DNA of 29,419 nt from a virus. The notes beneath the pieces are model-generated. The model did no database searches and had not been told where the DNA came from. It saw only the letters and a list, made by a program, of their open reading frames with translations. Of this stretch, positions 16,823 through 24,887 are shown piece by piece (position 1 is the first letter of the stretch; each line of letters opens with the position of its first letter). The stretch covers positions 1-29,419 of the IMG/VR virus record IMGVR_UViG_3300049459_000153, one strand, 5' to 3'. The translations under genes were made by a program, and so were the position numbers.

Positions 16823-17017
16823 ATGGAAGTTAAAAATGAAATCCGAATCGGCTCAATCAGGGTTGAAAGCACCGAAGAAAATCAGAGCACAGTAGGGCGC
16901 GCCGATGGGCCTGTACCAGCTCCTATTGAGCGAGCTTTCATTGCGCATGAAAGCTCTGCAAGGGCCGAACTATTCGACGTAGAGGCGGTAAATGTCCGCT
17001 TGGAAGTCCATTACTAA
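16823..17017 (+). CDS. Small hypothetical protein at the start of the accessory cassette
   Basis: A 64-residue acidic reading frame (MEVKNEIRIGSIRVESTEENQS) with a good GGGAG site 8 bases before the ATG. It shows no recognisable domain, signal peptide or membrane segment. Its last 48 bases overlap the end of the reverse-strand protease gene, and its middle includes a perfect 10-bp hairpin. It could be a real small gene at the cassette edge or chance coding in a regulatory segment; coding evidence is limited to length and ribosome-binding site. Confidence 0.35.
   Translation: MEVKNEIRIGSIRVESTEENQSTVGRADGPVPAPIERAFIAHESSARAELFDVEAVNVRLEVHY
16932..16956. other. Perfect 10-bp stem-loop at the cassette edge
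   Basis: GAGCTTTCAT (16932-16941) and ATGAAAGCTC (16947-16956) are exact inverted repeats around the loop TGCGC. It lies 13 bases past the stop of the reverse-strand protease gene, so it may end that transcript or protect its 3' end, although no T run follows on either strand. It could also be a protein-binding site. Confidence 0.5.
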
Positions 17018-17539
17018 CCTCCCAGCCTTGATGACCAAAACACCAATGATCAGGCTTTCGCCGTGCTCGCCATCATCTACGAGGTTTGAGGAAAAAACGT
17101 CCGTTTCGTATTGATTGCCGGTTTCGGGCAGAAGTATGTGCGCTAAGTGTTGGGTCGATTCAGTCCATCCTCCACCGTTTCGTAACCTTGCAGTTCCGAT
17201 TTGCGGGCAGCCCGCTTCAGCAATCAATTTTGGTGTCGCGTAGTTATTGTCTGCCCCCGTATCGATGAGTGCGTAGGTTGGCTTGAGGCCAGTGAGAACT
17301 CTTGGCCCGGCACCGTGCTCCGGATCGTACCTAAGGACCGCGATGACGACCGGCCTTCCCGGCGGCCGAGCATAGGTTTTGCCGTCTTTTCGTAAAAACC
17401 TGATCTGTGCGAATTTGGTTTCATCCGGTATCACGTAAGAGCTCAAGCAGACCTCCAGGTCATAAACGCGCCGAAATTGGCGCAGTCCCAGTCCTTGGGC
17501 TTGCAGGCAAAGGACTGGGTATTTAAAAGCAATCAGCAC
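16970..17539 (-). CDS. Retropepsin-like aspartic protease
   Basis: The product carries the catalytic block YALIDTGADNNYATPKLI (Asp-Thr-Gly; Asp at about residue 93 from the GTG start) and, near the C-terminus, the second element SLIIGVLVIKAGRLVMDF, the hydrophobic-hydrophobic-Gly of single-domain retroviral-type proteases. Such proteins are active as homodimers. The first 75 residues are a separate domain of unknown type, and no signal peptide is seen. The GTG at 17539 has GGAGG 11 bases upstream and overlaps the stop of the preceding membrane-protein gene; a TTG at 17557 is possible. It is oriented against the tail operon. Substrate and partner are unknown; coupling to the membrane protein is inferred. 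Confidence 0.76.
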   Translation of the reverse strand: MLIAFKYPVLCLQAQGLGLRQFRRVYDLEVCLSSYVIPDETKFAQIRFLRKDGKTYARPPGRPVVIAVLRYDPEHGAGPRVLTGLKPTYALIDTGADNNYATPKLIAEAGCPQIGTARLRNGGGWTESTQHLAHILLPETGNQYETDVFSSNLVDDGEHGESLIIGVLVIKAGRLVMDFQADIYRLYVE

Positions 17540-18069
17540 TGTTTGATTTGCCTCCAAGTGGTCTTCGTTTTCTTCACGATCCTGATTTGTTCTTGTCGAA
17601 CTTCACGATCTTTTGCTCGCCTAGGCGAGCGATATCTGGAGGGGATGGTTCTTGTGAATCCATGTCCAAGGCGACTGGCTTCTTGAAGGAGCGTCTCAAC
17701 AAACGTTTTCTGGGATAACCACCAAACTTCTAGCGCGAGCGGCGGAGCCATGTAAACGAGCTGGTAAATGACTCGACTTGTTGAAGAAGTCGTTTGAAGC
17801 GCTATTAACATGACTCCCATCGATACGATTGCTGACAACATGAACGCTCCGAAAAGCGCGCCCTCTTTCTGAAGCTGTCGCTGTACAGCGAAGGCATCGA
17901 CACGAAGCGCTTTCGCCTTTTTCAGCTCTTTGCTGCGAGACTTTCGAAGGGCTTTCCCTACGAAGCGCTGTGCGGGAACGAAAGCTTTTTTGAAGCCCCA
18001 AAAAGCCAAAGCGACAAGAACAGGGAGATACAGATCTTTGTAGCTAGGTAAATCAGTAGCGAGATCCAT
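17533..18069 (-). CDS. Membrane protein of unknown function paired with the protease
   Basis: A 178-residue protein predicted to cross the membrane two or three times: residues 13-25 (LYLPVLVALAFWGF), 71-91 (ALFGAFMLSAIVSMGVMLIAL) and about 100-118. A basic, helical cytoplasmic segment separates the first two (residues 30-65, ALRKSRSKELKKAKALR), and the C-terminus is highly basic (RSPRRAKDREVRQEQIRIVKKTK). No known domain recognised. An AGGAT site precedes the ATG. The stop overlaps the start of the protease gene, so the two are almost certainly cotranscribed and coupled. Confidence 0.78.
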   Translation of the reverse strand: MDLATDLPSYKDLYLPVLVALAFWGFKKAFVPAQRFVGKALRKSRSKELKKAKALRVDAFAVQRQLQKEGALFGAFMLSAIVSMGVMLIALQTTSSTSRVIYQLVYMAPPLALEVWWLSQKTFVETLLQEASRLGHGFTRTIPSRYRSPRRAKDREVRQEQIRIVKKTKTTWRQIKQC

Positions 18070-18201
18070 ACCGGATCCTTCAAAAGAAATAAGGCATAAC
18101 GCTACTACTTATGGATCCAATTTTGCCACTGGCATTCCATCCACGCTGGATGCCCGGACAGTGCCGCGCTAAAGTGCATCATTTCCACAGGAGTGACCTG
18201 C
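18070..18201. promoter_or_regulatory. Divergent intergenic region between membrane-protein and lipoprotein genes
   Basis: This 132-base gap separates two outward-facing genes, so both promoters should lie here. On the reverse strand TTGGAT is followed after 16 bases by TATGCC. On the forward strand TTGCCA at 18123-18128 has no convincing partner. ATCCA (18139-18143) and TGGAT (18147-18151) form a small inverted repeat that could be an operator. None of these is a strong match. Confidence 0.32.
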
Positions 18202-18552
18202 ATGAAATTGATCTTAGGAGCGCTGGCGGTAGCGCTGTTGGCGGGGTGTATGGCACCGACGATGAACGAAGCTAGGCAGAAAGGGCCGGACAAGATTCTG
18301 TACTCGAAAAAGTCTGACAAGGCAGTCGCTCAGTGCACTCAGTACGAATGGCAGAATCAATCCCTGTTCGGGGTAACGCCTGAAGCGACTCTTCAGCCTG
18401 GGCGCGATAATGGCTACACCGTGTTCACTGCCGGATCTGAATATTTCGTCGACATTCAACCTGGAGCATCCGGTGCAGTGATCAAGTATTACGCAGTGTT
18501 GAACAACTGGATATCTGCTAAACGACTGAGCGCTCTGCAAAGCTGCCTTTGA
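18202..18552 (+). CDS. Small lipoprotein (lysogenic-conversion type)
   Basis: The 116-residue protein starts MKLILGALAVALLAGCMAPT, a classical type II signal peptide with lipobox LAGC and lipidated C16. The mature part is about 101 residues with three further Cys, no recognised domain, and a polar, beta-like composition. The ATG at 18202 has AGGAG 8 bases upstream, better than the GTG at 18193. A strong terminator follows. Small phage lipoproteins such as lambda Bor or Cor-like exclusion proteins are the closest functional analogies, but sequence similarity is not evident. It is probably inserted in the inner or outer membrane of the host. Confidence 0.84.
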   Translation: MKLILGALAVALLAGCMAPTMNEARQKGPDKILYSKKSDKAVAQCTQYEWQNQSLFGVTPEATLQPGRDNGYTVFTAGSEYFVDIQPGASGAVIKYYAVLNNWISAKRLSALQSCL

Positions 18553-18566
18553 TCGAAACCTATTTC

Positions 18567-18590
18567 AAAACCCGCTTCGGCGGGTTTTTT
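18567..18590 (+). terminator. Intrinsic terminator after the lipoprotein gene
   Basis: A stem CCCGC/GCGGG, extended by AAAA/TTTT, with loop TTCG is followed by six T residues. It ends the accessory cassette. The core 18569-18590 is identical to the terminator at 5768-5789, which ends the other in-operon accessory gene. Confidence 0.88.
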
Positions 18591-18607
18591 ATTGCATGGA
18601 GAAAAGT

Positions 18608-19219
18608 ATGTCTGCACTGGCAATCAATTATCAGCCCATGACAACGATCTTGCTTTATGGGCAACTTCGCCAGTTCGGCCGCTCCTTCCGCCTTTCGGTG
18701 AGGACGCCCGCTGAAGCCATCAAGGCTCTCTGTGTGCAAATCCCCGGTTTTGAAAGATTCCTTTCCAATGCGAAATCTCGCGGAATCGAGTTCGCTGTAT
18801 TTCGAGGTAAAACAAATATCGGAGAGTCGGAGCTGGGATTTGGGGGGGATGGAGAGATTCGGATCGCGCCGATCATCACTGGCAGCAAGAAGGCTGGCGG
18901 ACTTCAAACGATTATCGGCGCGGTGCTTATCGTTGTCGGCTTGGTCATCACCGGCGGCACATTTGGCGCCGGCGCGCCCTTTGGCTCCGCGCTGATCACG
19001 ATGGGGGCATCTATGGCTATCGGCGGCGTGATTCAAATGCTCAGCCCCGCAGCCAACGGTCTGAAGACCAGCGCGTCACCCGAAAACACTCCCGGTTACG
19101 CCTTTGGCAGCGCCAAGAACACTACCGCATCGGGTAACCCGGTCCCGCTCTGTTACGGCAAGCGCCGTGTAGGCGGAGCAATCATAAGCGCCGCGATCTA
19201 CGCCGAAGACCAGATGTAG
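18608..19219 (+). CDS. Tail assembly protein I
   Basis: A 203-residue lambda gpI-like protein required for tail-tip assembly. Residues 13-90 form the conserved domain (TILLYGQLRQFGRSFRLSV, IPGFERFL), and a long hydrophobic Gly/Ala-rich segment at about 99-146 (TIIGAVLIVVGLVITGG...) precedes the end SGNPVPLCYGKRRVGGAIISAAI, a well-known gpI C-terminal motif. The ATG at 18608 has GGAG 6 bases upstream and is preferred to 18596. In lambda it overlaps K; here the accessory cassette separates them and a terminator precedes the gene, so its expression needs read-through or its own signal. Confidence 0.91.
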   Translation: MSALAINYQPMTTILLYGQLRQFGRSFRLSVRTPAEAIKALCVQIPGFERFLSNAKSRGIEFAVFRGKTNIGESELGFGGDGEIRIAPIITGSKKAGGLQTIIGAVLIVVGLVITGGTFGAGAPFGSALITMGASMAIGGVIQMLSPAANGLKTSASPENTPGYAFGSAKNTTASGNPVPLCYGKRRVGGAIISAAIYAEDQM

Positions 19220-19220
19220 C

Positions 19221-19236
19221 CGAACGAACGAACGAA
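19221..19236 (+). repeat. Tetranucleotide tandem repeat (CGAA)4
   Basis: Four exact tandem copies of CGAA begin just after the stop of gene I. The tract lies between the stop and the terminator-like hairpin. Copy number may vary between strains, but it is outside both coding regions so no phase effect on protein is expected. Confidence 0.7.
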
Positions 19237-19242
19237 CACCAC

Positions 19243-19265
19243 AACCGCCCGAGAGGCGGTTTTTT
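19243..19265 (+). terminator. Terminator-like hairpin between I and J
   Basis: AACCGCC (19243-19249) pairs with GGCGGTT (19255-19261) around loop CGAGA and is followed by four more T residues. It lies 17 bases before the J start, inside an operon whose genes should be cotranscribed. Confidence 0.78.
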
Positions 19266-19282
19266 ATGGACTGGAGGAAAAG

Positions 19283-22200
19283 ATGGGCGCAGCTCTGCAA
19301 ATGGAAGTCCACGGCGAGAAGAGCGGCAGCAGCAAGCCAAAAACGCCGACCGAGGCGCCAGATAGTCTGCGCTCGGTGGCCGTGGCAAAAATGCTGATCG
19401 CGATGGGTGAGGGCGAGTTTGCCGGCAATCCCACCGCTCAGGACATCTATCTCGACAACACGCCACTGCAAGATCCGCAAGGAAACATGAACTTCCCGAA
19501 CGTGAAGTTTGAGTATCGCAACGGCTCAATTGAACAGGACTACATCCAGGGTATTCCGTCAGTAGAGAATGAAACCACTCTTGGCATTGAGCTGCACAGC
19601 GGGACGCCTTGGGTGCGTGCGATTACCAATATCGATTTGTCGGCGGTGCGCCTGCGCTTTGCCTGGCCCATGCTTCAATCTGTCGATGCAAACGGCAACG
19701 TGAATGGCTACCGGATTGAGTACAAGGTCGAACTTGCCACAGACGGTGGCACATATCAGCAGGTGCTGAGTGAGGCGGTCGACGGCAAAACCGGAAGCAT
19801 TTATGAACGAACCCGCCGTATTGACTTGCCTGCCGCCACAAGCGGTTGGCTAATGCGCGTCACGCGAATCACACCGAATCAGAACAACCCCAACAAAATC
19901 GCCGACACGATGAACATCGCGGGCTTCACCGAGGTGATCGATGCGAAGCTTCGGTACCCGAACACTGCGCTGCTTTACATCGAGTTCTCCGCCGAACAGT
20001 TCCGAAGTATCCCGGCAGTGACTGTCGACACCCTGTTGAAAAAACTGCCGGTGCCGAGCAACTACAACCCGGAAACTCGAAGCTACACCGGGATCTGGGA
20101 CGGCACGTTTAAACAGGCCTGGTCGGATAATCCTGCATGGATGACTTACGACATCACCGTCAGCGATCGCTTCGGCCTTGGCCGGCGCATAAAGCCGTGG
20201 CAAGTCGACAAATGGGAGCTTTACCGGATTGCCCAGTATTGCGACCAATTGGTGCCGGACGGGAAGGGTGGTCAAGAACCTCGATTCCTTTGTAGCCTGA
20301 ACCTGCAAGGCAAAGCCGATGCTTGGTCGTTGTTGCGCGACATTTCGGCAATTTACCGAGGCATGACTTACTGGGCTCAAGGCCAAGTGTTTTCGCTTTC
20401 GGATATGCCGCGCGCGACTGACTTTGACTTCGCCTACACCAGGGCGAACGTGATCGACGGCAAGTTCACTTACTCGAGCGCATCGGAGCGCACCCGGTAC
20501 AGTCGCGCCCTGATCAGCTACGACAATCCGTCGAACAACTACGACACCGATGTCACGGCTGTTACTGACCCGAAACTTCAGCGCCGTTATGGTGATAATC
20601 CACTTGAGATCAGCGCCATCGGCTGCACTCGAGAGTCGGAGGCGCAGCGCCGCGGGAAGTGGGCGCTACTTACCAACTCGCGCGATCGTGCAATCACCTT
20701 TAAAGTCGGCCTTGATGGTCGGATTCCGTTGCCAGGATATGTGATCCCCGTTGCGGATGAACTGCTTGCAGGTCGCCCCATCGGCGGACGTATTTCGGAA
20801 GTCGCTGGACGCACCATAAAACTGGATCGCGACACTCAAGCGAAGGCCGGTGATCGGCTGATCTTGAATCTGCCGAACGGCACCTGCGAGGGACGCACCG
20901 TGCAATCGGTAGCTGGCCGCGCGATCACGGTCACCGCAAATTACTCGGTGGCCCCAGAGTCTGAACTGGTCTGGGCGCTGGATGCCGATGACCTTGCCGT
21001 CCCTTTGTATCGGGTTACTGCGGTGTCTCGGCCGGAACCGGGAGTGTTTGAGATCTCGGCCGTCCAGTACGACCCGAGCAAGTTCGCGCACATCGACACT
21101 GGTGCGCGACTAGAAGAGCGTCCAATCAGTGTAATTCCAATCACTGTGGTTCCACCGCCAGCCAGCGTTACGCTTACTTCTGCTTCGGTCATTTCGCAGG
21201 GCTTGTCGGTAGCCACTATGACTATCGCCTGGCCAGCCGTTCCCGGCGCAGTTGGCTATGACATCGAATGGCGCAAGGACAGCGGCAACTGGATCAAGTT
21301 GCAGCGCACCGGCATGACCAACGTCGACGTGGTCGGCATCTACGCCGGTGCCTATGTGGCCCGCGTCCGCGCGGTGAGTGCCTTCGACATTACGTCGCCG
21401 TGGCGCAACTCGATCCTGACGAGTCTCAGCGGGAAGCAGGGTCTGCCGCCGGCCTTGGCGTTCCTGACCGCAACGCCGCTGCTGTTCGGTATCTACCTGA
21501 AGTGGGGTTTCCCTGCTGGCGCTGAGGACAGCCAGCGGACAGAGATCTGGTATGGACCCACGACGCAGCTTGATGCGGCCACGAAGCTGACAGACTTGGC
21601 TTATCCGCAGAGTGACTTCTCCATGCTCGGCCTGCGCGCTGGCGTGACGTTCTACTTCTGGGGCCGGATCGTCGACAAAATCGGCAACATCGGGCCGTGG
21701 TATCCGATCGGTATGGGTGTGCAGGGGCAATCCAGTTCTGATGCAGCCGCAATTCTCGAAATGATCGCGGGACAGATCACCGAGACAGAACTCGGTGAGG
21801 ACCTTCTGGCAGAAATCGAGAAGATCCCAGGCTTGCAGGCGCAAATCGACGCGCTCGATGGGCTGAAAGGCTACGACCCAGAAGCCACCTACGAAGAGTA
21901 TGACCTGGTGGTGCAGGGCAAGCGCATCTATCAGGCGACAGGTCCAGTACCGGTCGAAACTCCACCACCAAACCCTGCGTACTGGCTCGATGTTGGTCAG
22001 ACCGTAGAAACCGCGAATGGCCTTGCTCAGCAGGTGGCGACCAACACCGCCGAGATCATCGAACTCGATGGGGTTGTCACCGCGCAGGCATCGGCTACGC
22101 AGACTCTGCGTGCGGCGTATCGAGAGGATGACGGAGTTGGCGATCTTACCGACGCAATGAAGGGCTGGACGAGCACGGCGTCGATAGCGACTGAAAGCAA

Positions 22201-22852
22201 GGTCAGGGCGTCTGAAAACGAAGCCACCGCCCAGCGCATCACCACGTTCGATGCAAAGATCGCCGCGAACGAAGCCAACATCACCCAGCTTGAACAGGTG
22301 GTGGCCACCAACGCTTCGGCAACGGCGACGAAAATTGACCAGCTGAATGTTTCGGTTGATCAGAACTCAGCGGCCATTCAGCAGACGTCCACGGCCTACG
22401 CGGATACGGCCGGCAAGCTGACGACTATGTGGTCGGTGAAGATGCAGGTCACGGCAAACGGACAGTACGTCGCCGCTGGCATTGGCCTTGGGATCGAGAA
22501 CACTGGCGCAGGCTTGCAAAGCCAGTTTCTGGTTGCTGCGGATCGATTCGCCATCGTCAACACCATTGCGGGCGGCGCCATCTCGGTTCCGTTTGCGGTG
22601 CAGGGCGGGCAGGTGTTCATGAATGCTGCTTTCATCCAAGACGCTTCGATTGGAAACGCCAAGATTGGCTTCTTCATTCAGTCGGATAACTACATCGCCG
22701 GCGTACAGGGATGGCGCATCGACAAGGCTGGCAACTTCGAGTTGAACAGCCCTCTTGGCGGCGGCGCTCGTCAAACCATCAACAACAACGGCGGCAAGGT
22801 GTTTGATGAGAACGGCGTCAAGCGTTATCAGTGGGGGAATTTGAACGCATGA
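19283..22852 (+). CDS. Tail tip / host specificity protein J
   Basis: A 1189-residue central tail-tip protein. The N-terminal region (RSVAVAKMLIAMGEGEFAG, IYLDNTPLQDPQGNMNF, VENETTLGIEL) is the conserved gpJ start. A fibronectin type III-like domain lies near residues 620-715 (PASVTLTSASV ... GYDIEWRKDSGNW), then a carbohydrate-binding-like patch near 863-905 (GYDPEATYEEYDLVVQGKRIYQA), then coiled coil, then a DUF1983 domain near 1041-1145 (WSVKMQVTANGQYVAAGIGLG). The tip recognises or bridges to receptor-binding parts. The ATG at 19283 has GGAGG upstream. The C-terminal ATGA overlaps the next gene. Confidence 0.95.
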   Translation: MGAALQMEVHGEKSGSSKPKTPTEAPDSLRSVAVAKMLIAMGEGEFAGNPTAQDIYLDNTPLQDPQGNMNFPNVKFEYRNGSIEQDYIQGIPSVENETTLGIELHSGTPWVRAITNIDLSAVRLRFAWPMLQSVDANGNVNGYRIEYKVELATDGGTYQQVLSEAVDGKTGSIYERTRRIDLPAATSGWLMRVTRITPNQNNPNKIADTMNIAGFTEVIDAKLRYPNTALLYIEFSAEQFRSIPAVTVDTLLKKLPVPSNYNPETRSYTGIWDGTFKQAWSDNPAWMTYDITVSDRFGLGRRIKPWQVDKWELYRIAQYCDQLVPDGKGGQEPRFLCSLNLQGKADAWSLLRDISAIYRGMTYWAQGQVFSLSDMPRATDFDFAYTRANVIDGKFTYSSASERTRYSRALISYDNPSNNYDTDVTAVTDPKLQRRYGDNPLEISAIGCTRESEAQRRGKWALLTNSRDRAITFKVGLDGRIPLPGYVIPVADELLAGRPIGGRISEVAGRTIKLDRDTQAKAGDRLILNLPNGTCEGRTVQSVAGRAITVTANYSVAPESELVWALDADDLAVPLYRVTAVSRPEPGVFEISAVQYDPSKFAHIDTGARLEERPISVIPITVVPPPASVTLTSASVISQGLSVATMTIAWPAVPGAVGYDIEWRKDSGNWIKLQRTGMTNVDVVGIYAGAYVARVRAVSAFDITSPWRNSILTSLSGKQGLPPALAFLTATPLLFGIYLKWGFPAGAEDSQRTEIWYGPTTQLDAATKLTDLAYPQSDFSMLGLRAGVTFYFWGRIVDKIGNIGPWYPIGMGVQGQSSSDAAAILEMIAGQITETELGEDLLAEIEKIPGLQAQIDALDGLKGYDPEATYEEYDLVVQGKRIYQATGPVPVETPPPNPAYWLDVGQTVETANGLAQQVATNTAEIIELDGVVTAQASATQTLRAAYREDDGVGDLTDAMKGWTSTASIATESKVRASENEATAQRITTFDAKIAANEANITQLEQVVATNASATATKIDQLNVSVDQNSAAIQQTSTAYADTAGKLTTMWSVKMQVTANGQYVAAGIGLGIENTGAGLQSQFLVAADRFAIVNTIAGGAISVPFAVQGGQVFMNAAFIQDASIGNAKIGFFIQSDNYIAGVQGWRIDKAGNFELNSPLGGGARQTINNNGGKVFDENGVKRYQWGNLNA

Positions 22853-23172
22853 GTGCTTATGGCGTGAGAATCTGGGGCGCCGACGGGGCGCTCCAGCTAG
22901 ACGAAAACTCTTTCACGATTCGAGTTGTGCTGTCGACACTGGTAACTTTTCCGGTAGGGCCAAAAAGCAGTCAGGACTTCTCCGTCCCCGGCGTCGGCCC
23001 AGGAAACGGAACCGCTATCGTAATACCCAACGGCACATATGACAGTAATCAGATGCAGTTCGAGACTGAAATGCTCGATGGTGTGGCGCGAGTTTATAAC
23101 CACACGCGAACCTACGCGGCTAGCAATGTTTCGTCCGGAACGATGCGCTTGATCGTAATGAGGTGGAGTTGA
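22849..23172 (+). CDS. Small gpJ-associated tail protein
   Basis: A 107-residue beta-rich protein beginning MSAYGVRIWGADGALQLDENSF. The YGV-x7-LQLDENSFTIRVV start is shared in pattern with the next gene, so the two may be diverged copies of one tail-tip adaptor domain. Genes of this kind follow J in many Pseudomonas siphophages and tailocin-like loci; a tail-tip accessory role is inferred from position. The ATG in the ATGA overlap with J is chosen over an earlier in-frame start at 22831. Confidence 0.78.
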   Translation: MSAYGVRIWGADGALQLDENSFTIRVVLSTLVTFPVGPKSSQDFSVPGVGPGNGTAIVIPNGTYDSNQMQFETEMLDGVARVYNHTRTYAASNVSSGTMRLIVMRWS

Positions 23173-23852
23173 TGCCCTATGGTGTCCAGTTTACGAATAA
23201 CAACAACGTGGTGACTCTAGATTCTGAATTCTCTAGGTTAATGGTCATCGCGTCGGGTCGGTACGCGCCGACGCAGGAACAAGGGCTCGGCTCTGTTACA
23301 ACCTTCGCTAGGCCTGTCACGTCCCAAGAGCCGCCTCTGGTATTTGTGCGTCCCGACACCATCAATGGGGTAGCAGGGTTGTGTCAGATGAGGCTTCTCG
23401 GCTCGGCGGGAAACTGGACTGGGTTCTATGTCCGAGCTTACGACGTAAATGCTGCCGCACTGAACGGCGGGTATTTTGTAGCGACGTTCGGTGCTCAGCC
23501 TGTCGGGCAATACGGAATGCGATTGTGGGATGGAGCTGGAAAGCTGCTGTTTGACTCCGGCACCCCTAATGCAACATTCACTCGCGCTTTCCAGAACTGG
23601 ACATACGTCACCTACGACATATCTGAGCAAGGGCTTACTCGAATCTTCTACAGCGTACCGTTCAACTTTCCCGAGAACGAATTCATGCTGCTGAACACGT
23701 TTGGGATGCCCATGACTTCGGGTAGCGGGATTCCCCGAAACCTCTACTGCTGGTGGGACTTTCCCAACAACAAGCTCTACGCGATCACTGTTGCTGCATC
23801 AAATCCGTTCGCTTTTTTCCTTCCAGCAGTTTTCGCAAAACAAGCCGCTTAA
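23172..23852 (+). CDS. gpJ-accessory tail protein
   Basis: A 226-residue beta-rich protein beginning MPYGVQFTNNNNVVTLDSEFSR, with segments TTFARPVTSQEPPLVFVRPD, GFYVRAYDVNA, LWDGAGKLLFDSG and a C-terminus NLYCWWDFPNNKLYAITVAASNPFAFFLP. I recall close relatives as the second gene after J in Pseudomonas phages; their role is not known in detail but presumably forms part of the fibre-tip apparatus. The start at 23172 uses AGGTGGAG upstream and overlaps the previous stop by one base. Confidence 0.83.
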   Translation: MPYGVQFTNNNNVVTLDSEFSRLMVIASGRYAPTQEQGLGSVTTFARPVTSQEPPLVFVRPDTINGVAGLCQMRLLGSAGNWTGFYVRAYDVNAAALNGGYFVATFGAQPVGQYGMRLWDGAGKLLFDSGTPNATFTRAFQNWTYVTYDISEQGLTRIFYSVPFNFPENEFMLLNTFGMPMTSGSGIPRNLYCWWDFPNNKLYAITVAASNPFAFFLPAVFAKQAA

Positions 23853-23872
23853 TCAATTTAAAGGATGCTTTC

Positions 23873-24874
23873 ATGGCCTGGCACAGATTGGGTATGGTTT
23901 CTGTCACCCAAAATTCACCAACTGTCACCGGCGTCGGAACTGCATTCGCAGCGAACACGCGCATCGGGGACGCGTTCATTGGCCCTGATGGGCGTCTGTA
24001 TGAGCTTGCGAATTTCGCGAGCGATACGGTGATTTCAATCAGCCCGCCTTACCTTGGGCCAACCGCGTCGAATGCGACCTATGCAGTCGCTCCGGTGCAA
24101 GGCTACCAAAAAGCCTTGAGTGACGAGGTGCGAAGCTGGGTCAACGCTTATGGCCCGAAAATGGCCGCCCTCGGCACAACCGGAAACTACGACATTCTGC
24201 CGTTGAGCAAGGGCGGAACCGGGATCGCCGCGAACAACAATTCCGAGCTGTTGGCCGGCATCGGCGCAATGCCCTCTGCGGGCGGCTCGTACGCGCCCGC
24301 TTTCAACTCGCTGCGCGTTACCGCCGGCGCGGTGCCTTCAGCAGGCGGCGGCTTCCTTGGATGGAACGAGACTGGAAATGGCAGTGGCATGTCGGGCGCT
24401 GTGTCCTTCACCTGCAATCAGGGTGGCGGGACGGGTGGTTTCAGCTGGCGCTCAGTGAATGCCGGCAACACCGCCGGCGGACCGTTCATGACTTACTCAT
24501 ATGCAGGCGTACTGAACGTTCCTGTCGGACTTCAGCTTGCCGGTCGGAATGTCGTCGAGAGCGGCTCCAATGCCAACGGCAACTGGGTCCGATTCGCCGA
24601 CGGGACGCAGATTTGTACGTATTCCTCGGGGGGTATTGGAGCCGTTACCGTGTCAGGTAACAGCTGGATAAGTAGTGCTTCGACGTGGACATACCCCGCG
24701 GCCTTCGCCTCCGGGACAGAGCCGGTGATAACCGGCACACCCAACTCCGGTGCCGGGGTGATTGGGCTGGCAGGCGCGCCCACCAACGTGAATGCCAGTT
24801 GGTTGAGGATTTCTTTTTACAGTGACTCGACTGCTCGAGGCTGCCGGTTATTGGCAGTAGGCCGTTGGTTCTAA
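23873..24874 (+). CDS. Tail fibre protein
   Basis: A 333-residue protein whose N-terminus (MAWHRLGMVSVTQNSPTVTGVGTAFAANTRIGDAFIGPDGRLYELANFAS) is the phage-attachment domain seen in fibres of Pseudomonas phages and tailocins. A repeat-like middle (LPLSKGGTGIAANNNSELLAGIGAMPSAGG) and a Gly/Ser-rich C-terminal region (SGGIGAVTVSGNSWISSASTW ... CRLLAVGRWF) suggest a trimeric shaft and receptor-binding tip. The ATG at 23873 has AAAGGA upstream; the frame can be extended left but overlaps the preceding gene. No depolymerase signature is visible. Confidence 0.86.
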   Translation: MAWHRLGMVSVTQNSPTVTGVGTAFAANTRIGDAFIGPDGRLYELANFASDTVISISPPYLGPTASNATYAVAPVQGYQKALSDEVRSWVNAYGPKMAALGTTGNYDILPLSKGGTGIAANNNSELLAGIGAMPSAGGSYAPAFNSLRVTAGAVPSAGGGFLGWNETGNGSGMSGAVSFTCNQGGGTGGFSWRSVNAGNTAGGPFMTYSYAGVLNVPVGLQLAGRNVVESGSNANGNWVRFADGTQICTYSSGGIGAVTVSGNSWISSASTWTYPAAFASGTEPVITGTPNSGAGVIGLAGAPTNVNASWLRISFYSDSTARGCRLLAVGRWF

Positions 24875-24887
24875 AAAGGCAGACAAA

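Noticed and set aside
17086-17395. Forward open frames of 60-64 residues opposite the protease gene
   Set aside because: They lack start signals and domains; the reverse frame has clear protease motifs.
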